A stretch of 6,437 nucleotides of DNA, taken from the NCBI GenBank assembly GCA_900770645.1, contig CAAGKY010000162.1:1-6437 (forward strand), read 5' to 3'. A model generated the notes under the pieces. It saw nothing but the letters and a program-made list of their open reading frames with translations, had not been told where the DNA came from and made no database searches. Below are positions 1 through 5,031 of the stretch, piece by piece (position 1 is the first letter of the stretch; every line of letters starts with the position of its first letter). The DNA is from Bacilli bacterium (GTDB lineage: Bacteria > Bacillota_I > Bacilli_A > ML615J-28 > CAG-313). The position numbers and the translations under genes were made by a program.

Positions 1-1
1 C

Positions 2-1024
2 GATCTAGATTGTTCATCACCAACTATATTAGGTGCAAGTTCGGGAAAAAATAAATATGTTAATACAGATTCAGTCAATATAAAAGCACTTGATGCAGGA
101 TGTGGTGTTGATAGTCTTTATATGAAAAAACCAACAGACAGTCAGTTTAAGAAAGTTGGGGCATCTGTTGTTTTAACAAATTTAGAAGAAGGTTTATACG
201 AGTTTTATGCGAAAGACAAAATAGGGAATACATCTAATAAATATTATCTAATTTATGATTCAAAAGGCCCTACTGGGCAATTTATTAATTTAAATAATGA
301 GACTATTACAAGTGAGTGTAGTAATACAGCTTTTAAGTTTGAAAGTACAGATAATGGTAGTGGTGTATCTTATTCCGAATACAAAAATCCATATCAAGAA
401 GAATGGATTAAATATGATGGTAGAATTATAGAAGATTTGATAGAAGGAGTATATCAATTTAGAAGTGTTGATGCATGTGGTAATATATCGGAAATCTATT
501 CTATGAGAATTGATAAAACCAGACCTAAAATATTATCGTATGGAAATGACATGCAATTATCTAATAATCAAAACGTATCTTGTGATAATATATATTTTGA
601 AGTGCTTGATGAAACAGGTGTGGCGGGGGTTTATATTAAATTACCTGATTCAAACATATTTGTAAACTATGAAATAGGCAAAAAATATAGTTTGAATGGA
701 AAGTATACTTTATATGCATATGATTATGCTGGAAATAGATCAGATACATTTAATATTTTTTTAGATAATGAACCACCTATGATTTTGTCATCTCCTGATA
801 AACTTAATAGTAGCACTTCAAACATAGTTGAAATTATTTGTACGGATCTAAGTGAATGTATGTTATATTTTAAAACTCCAAGTATGAATAAGTTTGTGCC
901 ACACGATAGTCTTTGTTATGTAATAGGTAAAAAACAAGAATCAGGTAAATATTATTTCTACGCGGATGATATATTGGGGAATAAAAGCGATATTTATTGG
1001 ATTGATAAAATAGATAATACGCCT
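2..1024 (+). repeat. Four tandem Ig-like protein repeats (about 84 residues each)
   Basis: The repeat units fall at about 2-271, 272-526, 527-778 and 779-1024. The aligned ends are EGLYEFYAKDKIGNTS (from 188), EGVYQFRSVDACGNIS (from 443), NGKYTLYAYDYAGNRS (from 695) and SGKYYFYADDILGNKS (from 941), spaced 85, 84 and 82 codons. Each is followed by a short strand and a D-x-x-x-P or DNTP junction. The repeats are diverged at DNA level, so this is an old duplication rather than a recent expansion. Extra units probably lie upstream of the window, because the first visible unit is already in progress. A degenerate fifth unit may occupy about 1025-1215. Confidence 0.8.
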
Positions 1025-1795
1025 ATAATTAATATAGTTAGGGACTATGAAAAAAATACTGTGTATATAGATTGGGAAAATGATAATTACTTAGTTACTC
1101 TTAATGGTAATAGTTATTTAAAAAAGACAATAATTAAAGAAGAAGATATTTATAAAGTAATCGTTACAGAAGAAGGTGTAGGAGAATATGAAACAGAATT
1201 TGTTATTGATCATTTATATAAATTAATTGAATCAAAAAAAGCAAGCTGTGAAGAACAAGGTTATAAAAGATATAAATGTATTAGTTGTGGCGATACGTAT
1301 GATGATGATTTAGAAAAAGCGTTAGGTCATTCATATGAAGAAATATACCGTGAACCAACTTGTATTAATGAAGGTATAAAGAGTAAAATTTGTATTAACT
1401 GTGGTTATGAAGAGAAAAGTATTTTATCCAAAAAACAACATCAATATATTTTGATAGGAGAGAAAATAGTAGGGAATGTGAAAGAAAGGGAATATGAATG
1501 TAAGATTTGTAGGGAAAGGTATATTGAAAAGATAGGGGATATTTGGGATAAAATAATTGATTTTATAGATTACTTATTGGATAAATATTTTGAAAAAATA
1601 ATTTGGATAATATTATCATTAACAGGGATATGGAGTATTACTTTGGGAATTATGATTATTGTTTCTAAAAAAGAAGATGATAAAGAGAAGGCGATTAGAT
1701 ATCTAAGAACGTATATAATTAGTTTGATTTTGATATTCATAATTTTCTTAGCTTGTCCATTATTAATGAGAGGCTTTATATATCTAATTACCTAA
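2..1795 (+). CDS. Large surface protein, 5'-partial: Ig-like repeats, CxxC modules, two C-terminal membrane helices
   Basis: The frame is open from base 2 with no stop before the TAA at 1793-1795, so the ATG at 122 is an internal methionine and the true start lies upstream; 597 residues are visible. Numbered from base 2, residues 1-341 hold four repeats of about 84 residues, each ending in a GxYxFYAxDxxGNxS-like strand followed by D-x-x-x-P. This is the pattern of bacterial Ig-like/fibronectin-like surface repeats. Residues about 411-510 are a cysteine-rich array (CxxC pairs with GHxY spacers). Membrane helices lie at about 533-554 and 571-593, separated by a charged loop rich in K, E and D. 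No LPxTG sortase motif is visible, so the two helices probably provide the anchor. Family knowledge suggests an extracellular adhesin or envelope protein, but the ligand cannot be told and no catalytic domain is visible. No terminator follows, so transcription may continue into the next genes. The structural description is sound; the function is unknown. Confidence 0.88.
   Translation, partial: DLDCSSPTILGASSGKNKYVNTDSVNIKALDAGCGVDSLYMKKPTDSQFKKVGASVVLTNLEEGLYEFYAKDKIGNTSNKYYLIYDSKGPTGQFINLNNETITSECSNTAFKFESTDNGSGVSYSEYKNPYQEEWIKYDGRIIEDLIEGVYQFRSVDACGNISEIYSMRIDKTRPKILSYGNDMQLSNNQNVSCDNIYFEVLDETGVAGVYIKLPDSNIFVNYEIGKKYSLNGKYTLYAYDYAGNRSDTFNIFLDNEPPMILSSPDKLNSSTSNIVEIICTDLSECMLYFKTPSMNKFVPHDSLCYVIGKKQESGKYYFYADDILGNKSDIYWIDKIDNTPIINIVRDYEKNTVYIDWENDNYLVTLNGNSYLKKTIIKEEDIYKVIVTEEGVGEYETEFVIDHLYKLIESKKASCEEQGYKRYKCISCGDTYDDDLEKALGHSYEEIYREPTCINEGIKSKICINCGYEEKSILSKKQHQYILIGEKIVGNVKEREYECKICRERYIEKIGDIWDKIIDFIDYLLDKYFEKIIWIILSLTGIWSITLGIMIIVSKKEDDKEKAIRYLRTYIISLILIFIIFLACPLLMRGFIYLIT
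1232..1531 (+). repeat. Cysteine-rich module array (C-x9-C-x2-C with GHxY spacer), last unit degenerate
   Basis: Units one and two each carry C-x9-C-x2-C-G, with cysteine codons at 1247, 1277, 1286 and at 1361, 1391, 1400. They are separated by LGHSYEE and by KKQHQY. A third unit keeps only the CxxC pair (codons 1499 and 1508). Similar 'GHxY...PTC...G...C..CG' modules are common at the ends of Bacillota surface proteins. Whether they bind a metal or form disulfides outside the cell cannot be decided from sequence. Confidence 0.75.
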
Positions 1796-1832
1796 ACATA
1801 TTCAAAAAAATATGAGCATATTATTATTGAAT

Positions 1833-1837
1833 GGAGG
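1833..1837 (+). promoter_or_regulatory. Strong Shine-Dalgarno GGAGG serving the leader ORF
   Basis: GGAGG sits 8 bases before a TTG at 1846, which is ideal spacing. It is 48 bases from the TTG that starts the DUF368 protein, which has no site of its own. It therefore loads ribosomes on the small leader frame rather than directly on the membrane protein gene. Confidence 0.7.
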
Positions 1838-1845
1838 ATAATAAT

Positions 1846-1893
1846 TTGCAAAAAAACCATAAATATGTTAAAATTAATGATATAGTTGATTAA
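1846..1893 (+). CDS. Putative 15-codon leader peptide overlapping the DUF368 start
   Basis: TTG at 1846 follows GGAGG with an 8-base spacer. It opens a frame of 15 codons (MQKNHKYVKINDIVD) that ends at TAA 1891-1893. The TTG of the next gene (1886) lies inside this frame, upstream of the stop, an arrangement typical of termination-reinitiation coupling. The peptide has no recognisable motif and is lysine- and asparagine-rich like the surrounding DNA. The alternative is that this is the decayed or frameshifted true N-terminus of the DUF368 protein, but the downstream frame is closed by TAG at 1883, so only a shift after 1885 could join them. Function is inferred. Confidence 0.4.
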   Translation: MQKNHKYVKINDIVD

Positions 1894-2677
1894 ATTATTA
1901 AAAGGATTAATAATAGGAATTTCATTTGTTGTACCTGGAGTGTGCAGTGCTCTAACTGCAATGATATTATCTGTTTATGAAGATTTACTTAATGTTATTG
2001 AGAATTTTTATAAACCTAAAATTCTTATTAAAAATATTATGTTTATAGTAGGGATTTTATTAGGTATCATATTTTCTGTAGTGGTTATATCTTTTTTGCT
2101 AAACGACTACAAGTCATATTTAATGATTTATTTCTTTGGATTAACATTAGGTGGAACTATAAGTTTATTTAAAAAAGTTTCGTTAAAAAGTTTTAAAAAA
2201 TATGTTATTATTATATTAGGGTTATTTATTTCAATTACTCCAATGTGTTTAGGAATTGAAGGTAAATATAATAATAATTTATTAGTTATTGGTATAAGTG
2301 GATTTATTTCATCTTTAGCTTTTATTATGCCGGGAATTAGTGGAAGTATGCTTTTATTAATTTTTGGTGTATATGATATTGTAATTATTTCAATGTCTGA
2401 TATTTTTAGTTTGTATACTAATGGAATAAATTATCAATCAATAATGATATGTGTAGTTTTTGTAATTTCATTTATTATAGGTGCAGTGTTTTTTTCGAAA
2501 GTCATTAAAAAAATATTAGTATCTCATGAACAAGATTTTTTGATAATATCACTTGGATTATTAATTGGAATGATCTGTACAATGTCAGTTGATATTTTTA
2601 AAACAGAAATAAATATTTTTTTAATAATACTTATAAGTAGCATAGGAGTATTAACTATCAAATTTTTAGGAGAGTAG
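1886..2677 (+). CDS. DUF368 membrane protein, candidate undecaprenyl-phosphate translocase (PopT family)
   Basis: The 263-residue protein is almost entirely hydrophobic, with about eight membrane segments. It carries the two internally duplicated DUF368 motifs: VPGVCSALTAMILSVYEDLL (residues 16-35) and MPGISGSMLLLIFGVYDIVI (148-167), plus the FGLTLGG segment at 84-90. Family members such as PopT are reported to return the undecaprenyl-phosphate lipid carrier across the membrane for wall and surface-polymer synthesis; applying that here is inference. The first motif departs from the usual PGVSGGT. The start is TTG at 1886, immediately after an in-frame TAG at 1883. It has no Shine-Dalgarno site, and the next in-frame ATG (codon 26) would remove the first motif. 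The MIKLLKGLIIG start matches the usual DUF368 N-terminus. The stop at 2675-2677 is 2 bases from truB, so the two genes are probably cotranscribed. Confidence 0.87.
   Translation: MIKLLKGLIIGISFVVPGVCSALTAMILSVYEDLLNVIENFYKPKILIKNIMFIVGILLGIIFSVVVISFLLNDYKSYLMIYFFGLTLGGTISLFKKVSLKSFKKYVIIILGLFISITPMCLGIEGKYNNNLLVIGISGFISSLAFIMPGISGSMLLLIFGVYDIVIISMSDIFSLYTNGINYQSIMICVVFVISFIIGAVFFSKVIKKILVSHEQDFLIISLGLLIGMICTMSVDIFKTEINIFLIILISSIGVLTIKFLGE
2668..2672 (+). promoter_or_regulatory. truB Shine-Dalgarno AGGAG, overlapping the end of the DUF368 gene
   Basis: AGGAG lies in the last codons of the DUF368 gene, 7 bases before GTG 2680 and 16 before ATG 2689. It favours the GTG start. A weaker GGTGG (2680-2684) could serve the ATG. 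Confidence 0.6.
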
Positions 2678-2679
2678 CG

Positions 2680-3573
2680 GTGGTTAAAATGGATGGTATA
2701 TTAAATATTTACAAACCTAAAGGCATAACTAGTCATGATGTAGTAAATAAAGTACGTCGTATTTTTAATACTAAACAAGTAGGGCATACAGGGACTTTAG
2801 ACCCTAATGCAGAAGGTGTATTAGTAGTATGTCTTAATCAAGCAACGAAATTAGTTCAGTTCTTAGAATCAGATGTAAAAAAATATCGCTGTGAATTAAT
2901 ATTAGGGATTTCAACAGATACTTATGATATCACGGGTAATATTGTAGATAGTGATAAACAATTAGTTTTATCTGAAGAAGAAGTAATAGCAACTATTAAA
3001 AAATTTGTAGGTAAACAAAAACAATTACCACCTATTTATTCATCTATAAAAGTGAATGGTAAAAAACTATATGAATATGCTAGAAAGAATCAAGAAGTTA
3101 CAATAGAATCACGCGATATAGAAATTTTTGAAATAGATAATTTTACTTCACTTATTAAAAATGAATATTATTCTATTTCTTTTGATGTTCTAGTTTCTAA
3201 GGGGACTTACATACGTTCGTTATGTTTTGATATAGGAAAAGCATTAGACGTACCATCTACAATGGGGGATTTATTGAGATTGCAAAGTGGGGTTTTTACT
3301 TTAAATAATGCTTATAAATTAGAGGATATTGAGAAGGGAAATTATCAACTAATTTCTATGATAGATGCAATCTATAATATTGAAAAAATAGATATAATAA
3401 ATAATGAAGAACTAAAATTTAAAGTAGAAAATGGTATGAAAATATCGTTAAAATATTTTAATAAAATTCATAGTCAAATTGTATTTCATGAAAATAATAA
3501 AATAGTGGCAGTATATGAATATCATGAAGAAGATATAAAACGTTGTTATAAGGCGGTAAGGGTATGGAAATAA
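2680..3573 (+). CDS. truB: tRNA pseudouridine(55) synthase TruB
   Basis: TruB converts U55 in the T-loop of elongator tRNAs to pseudouridine in the cytoplasm. Numbered from the GTG, the protein has the N-terminal GILNIYKPKGITSHDVV (6-22) and motif II GHTGTLDPNAEGVL with catalytic Asp41. It also has KKYRCE with the conserved active-site Tyr69, TDTYDITG (79-86), QLPPIYSSIKVNGKKLYEYA (115-134) and SKGTYIRSL (173-181) with the conserved Arg. A short PUA-like tail runs from about 234 to 297. The length of 297 matches the family (about 290-310). GTG 2680 is chosen because AGGAG is 7 bases upstream. ATG 2689 would give the more common M-x-G N-terminus and three fewer residues, so the start is uncertain. 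The gene overlaps ribF by 10 bases, a coupling seen in many Bacillota. Confidence 0.97.
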   Translation: MVKMDGILNIYKPKGITSHDVVNKVRRIFNTKQVGHTGTLDPNAEGVLVVCLNQATKLVQFLESDVKKYRCELILGISTDTYDITGNIVDSDKQLVLSEEEVIATIKKFVGKQKQLPPIYSSIKVNGKKLYEYARKNQEVTIESRDIEIFEIDNFTSLIKNEYYSISFDVLVSKGTYIRSLCFDIGKALDVPSTMGDLLRLQSGVFTLNNAYKLEDIEKGNYQLISMIDAIYNIEKIDIINNEELKFKVENGMKISLKYFNKIHSQIVFHENNKIVAVYEYHEEDIKRCYKAVRVWK

Positions 3574-4496
3574 TAAAATTAAATTGTAATCATTCGATAT
3601 CTCTTACAAATGAAATAATTGCGACTATAGGTGAATTTGATGGAATACATATTGCTCATCAGATGTTATTTAAAAAAACATTAGAACTTGCTAAAGAAAG
3701 TAATAAAAAAAGTGCAGTTATTACTTTTGATCCTCATCCGGATGTGATATTAGGTAAAGATAAACATGTACTGTTATCTAGTACTGATAAAATAAACATT
3801 ATAGATAAGTATGGATTTGATTATTTATTCATAATAGAATTTGATGATAATGTTTTATCAATGTCTCATTCTGATTTTGTAAAAAAATACTTATTAAAGT
3901 TAAATGTAATTAAACTCATAGTTGGATTTGATTTTAAGTATGGATATAAAGGGATAGGAAATTGTAATACATTAGAAAGTGATTCTAGTGATAAAATTAG
4001 TGTTGTAGTTATTGATGAGCAAATAATCGATAATAATAAAATTGGATCTTCATTGATTAAAGAGTTATTAGTGAAAGGGTTTATAAAAGAAGCAAATAAT
4101 CTTCTAGGAAGATACTTCAAACTTTCTGGATATATTATTCACGGTAAAAATATAGGAGAAAAGATTAAAGTTCCAACAGCAAACTTAAAAATTGAATATG
4201 ATAGTGTTATTTTAAAAGAAGGGGTATATGCTGGATATTGCTATGTTAAGGGGCGAAAATATAATGCTATATGTAATATAGGTCACAATCCGTCTTTTAA
4301 TTATCGAAATGATTTAAGTTATGAAATTCATATTTTAGATAATGAATTTTATGATAAAATATATGATGAATTTGTTGAATTGGAATTGGTTGAATATTTG
4401 CGTGAAGAAGTTGTATTTAAAAATATAACTGAGTTTCAAAAACAAATTGTTGTTGATAAAAAAAGAGCTATTTCTATTCTAAATAATGCTTTATAA
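3564..4496 (+). CDS. ribF: Bifunctional riboflavin kinase / FMN adenylyltransferase (FAD synthetase) RibF
   Basis: RibF phosphorylates riboflavin to FMN and adenylates FMN to FAD. The N-terminal nucleotidyltransferase domain (about 15-165) shows IGEFDGIHIAHQ (22-33), TFDPHP (54-59), VGFDFKYGYKGIGN (120-133) and GSSLIKELL (161-169). The last corresponds to the usual SSTxIR motif, with Ser for Thr and Lys for Arg. The kinase domain (about 183-305) shows LLGRYFKLSGYIIHGK, VPTANL (203-208), NIGHNPSF (238-245) and EIHIL (254-258), with a C-terminal lowered-similarity helix. The length of 310 is typical. The start ATG 3564 is inside the truB end. AGGCGG and GGTAAGG at 3551-3561 supply the ribosome binding site. 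The HxGH glycine is Ala here (HIAH), and the glycine before PTAN is Lys-Val. The enzyme is recognisable but diverged at several motif positions. Confidence 0.95.
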   Translation: MEIIKLNCNHSISLTNEIIATIGEFDGIHIAHQMLFKKTLELAKESNKKSAVITFDPHPDVILGKDKHVLLSSTDKINIIDKYGFDYLFIIEFDDNVLSMSHSDFVKKYLLKLNVIKLIVGFDFKYGYKGIGNCNTLESDSSDKISVVVIDEQIIDNNKIGSSLIKELLVKGFIKEANNLLGRYFKLSGYIIHGKNIGEKIKVPTANLKIEYDSVILKEGVYAGYCYVKGRKYNAICNIGHNPSFNYRNDLSYEIHILDNEFYDKIYDEFVELELVEYLREEVVFKNITEFQKQIVVDKKRAISILNNAL

Positions 4497-4501
4497 TTTA
4501 C

Positions 4502-4530
4502 TTGCTTTATTTTTTAAGATATGATATAAT
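4502..4530 (+). promoter_or_regulatory. rpsO promoter (TTGCTT-17-TATAAT with extended -10)
   Basis: TTGCTT (4502-4507) is separated by 17 bases from a perfect TATAAT (4525-4530), preceded by TG at 4522-4523 in extended -10 position. Transcription would start near 4537, just before the folded leader. It begins only 6 bases after the ribF stop, so rpsO has its own strong sigma-A-type promoter. Weak read-through from ribF remains possible because no ribF terminator is visible. Confidence 0.8.
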
Positions 4531-4538
4531 AAGAAAGA

Positions 4539-4601
4539 CCTATAACAAGGTTTCACGATACTCCAATCATTGAATAATGATTCGTGATACTCGGTTATAG
4601 G
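4539..4601 (+). ncRNA. Structured rpsO leader, candidate S15 autoregulatory element
   Basis: CCTATAAC (4539-4546) pairs perfectly with GTTATAGG (4594-4601). After a 2x2 internal loop, GGT (4549-4551) pairs with ACT (4589-4591), giving adjacent G.U and G-C pairs. After a U.U mismatch, TCACGA (4553-4558) pairs with TCGTGA (4582-4587). ATCATT (4566-4571) closes on AATGAT (4576-4581) with a GAAT loop. The left strand keeps a 7-base bulge (4559-4565) containing CTCC. The 5'-GG-3'/5'-CU-3' pairs resemble the site S15 binds in 16S rRNA helix 22, and CTCC is complementary to the GGAG of the ribosome binding site. S15 autoregulation through rpsO leaders is known in several bacterial groups, with unrelated folds. 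The assignment here is inference from pairing. Confidence 0.6.
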
Positions 4602-4613
4602 AATAAATAATAT

Positions 4614-4618
4614 GGAGG
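4614..4618 (+). promoter_or_regulatory. rpsO Shine-Dalgarno GGAGG, fixes the start at 4627
   Basis: GGAGG is 8 bases upstream of ATG 4627. An upstream in-frame ATG at 4612 overlaps the site itself and would have no ribosome binding site. The bases GGAG can pair with CTCC at 4561-4564 in the leader. Confidence 0.85.
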
Positions 4619-4626
4619 ATAAAAAA

Positions 4627-4899
4627 ATGGCTTGTATTAACAAGGAAGAAAAAGCAGCTATTATTAATCAATTTAAACGTGCTGAAGGAGATACTGGTTC
4701 TCCAGAAGTTCAAATTGCGATTTTATCTGCGGAAATCGATCGTATCAATGAACACTTAAAAGTTCATGCTCATGATTTCCATACTCGTCGTGGTCTACTT
4801 AAAAAAGTTGGTCATCGTCGTAACTTACTTACTTATTTAAAGAATAAGGATGTACAAAGATATCGTGAATTGATTGCCAAATTAGGATTAAGAAAATAA
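4627..4899 (+). CDS. rpsO: 30S ribosomal protein S15
   Basis: S15 is a primary 16S rRNA-binding protein of the 30S platform. The 90-residue product has DTGSPEVQIAIL (22-33), NEHLKVHAHDFHTRRGLLKK (41-60), GHRRNLLTYLKNKD (62-75) and RYRELIAKLGLRK (78-90), the standard S15 signature and length (about 89). The positions that contact the helix 22 G-U/G-C motif in the E. coli protein (His41, Asp48, Ser51) correspond to His43, Asp50 and Thr53 here, so serine is replaced by threonine. The start at 4627 rather than 4612 is set by the GGAGG site and by the family N-terminus. Codons are biased to CGT for arginine, as expected for a highly expressed gene and unlike the upstream genes. It is bounded by its own promoter and terminator and probably regulated by S15 through its leader. 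Confidence 0.98.
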   Translation: MACINKEEKAAIINQFKRAEGDTGSPEVQIAILSAEIDRINEHLKVHAHDFHTRRGLLKKVGHRRNLLTYLKNKDVQRYRELIAKLGLRK

Positions 4900-4906
4900 A
4901 GCGGCT

Positions 4907-4933
4907 AGAGGCACGGTTTTCGTGCCTCTTTAT
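4907..4933 (+). terminator. Intrinsic terminator after rpsO
   Basis: AGAGGCACG (4907-4915) pairs perfectly with CGTGCCTCT (4921-4929) around a GTTTT loop, giving a 9-bp GC-rich stem starting 8 bases after the rpsO stop. The U-tract is short and interrupted (TTTAT), so termination may be partial. Some rpsO transcripts could then continue into pnp. Confidence 0.85.
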
Positions 4934-4954
4934 CTTGAAAATTCCCAAGTATAT

Positions 4955-4983
4955 TGGTTTATATAAAAATACAAAAGTAAAAT
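4955..4983 (+). promoter_or_regulatory. Candidate pnp promoter (TTGGTT-17-TAAAAT)
   Basis: TTGGTT (4955-4960) lies 17 bases from TAAAAT (4978-4983), each close to consensus. Initiation would fall near 4990, at the foot of the leader hairpin. A second pair, TTGAAA (4935-4940) with TATATA (4960-4965), has a poorer 19-base spacer. Similar matches arise by chance in such AT-rich DNA. Confidence 0.45.
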
Positions 4984-4988
4984 TTGTT

Positions 4989-5010
4989 GGCTATGGCAAG
5001 GGCTATAGTT
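4989..5010 (+). ncRNA. Hairpin in the pnp leader
   Basis: CTATGGC (4991-4997) pairs with GCTATAG (5002-5008) around an AAGG loop with one G.U pair, and two further G.U pairs extend the base to 4989-5010. There is no T-tract, so it is not a terminator. It would sit at or near the 5' end of the pnp transcript. In E. coli a pnp leader stem is processed by RNase III for autoregulation; a comparable role here is only a suggestion. Confidence 0.45.
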
Positions 5011-5031
5011 TATTAGGAAATGAGGTGTATT

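Noticed and set aside
122..124. ATG at 122 as the start of the surface protein
   Set aside because: The frame is open back to base 2, a further Ig-like repeat lies upstream, and no ribosome site precedes 122.
1714..1719. TATAAT as a promoter for the DUF368-truB-ribF unit
   Set aside because: It is inside the surface-protein coding region with no acceptable -35 at 16-18 bases; such matches are frequent in DNA this AT-rich. I could not place the promoter of this unit.
1850..1857. A7C slippery heptamer in the leader frame suggesting programmed -1 frameshifting
   Set aside because: A -1 shift enters a frame different from the DUF368 gene, and TAG at 1883 closes the DUF368 frame upstream, so it cannot produce a fusion.
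3866..4120. Minus-strand 84-residue open frame
   Set aside because: It lies wholly inside ribF, antisense to a conserved coding region, with no recognisable product; it is a shadow.
4488..4515. Terminator after ribF (T-run at 4510-4515)
   Set aside because: No stem precedes the run of six T; there is only a GCTTTAT direct repeat, and the run lies inside the rpsO promoter spacer.
4612..4626. Upstream in-frame ATG giving a 95-residue S15
   Set aside because: This ATG overlaps the GGAGG that serves ATG 4627 and has no ribosome site of its own; S15 normally starts at the second position.
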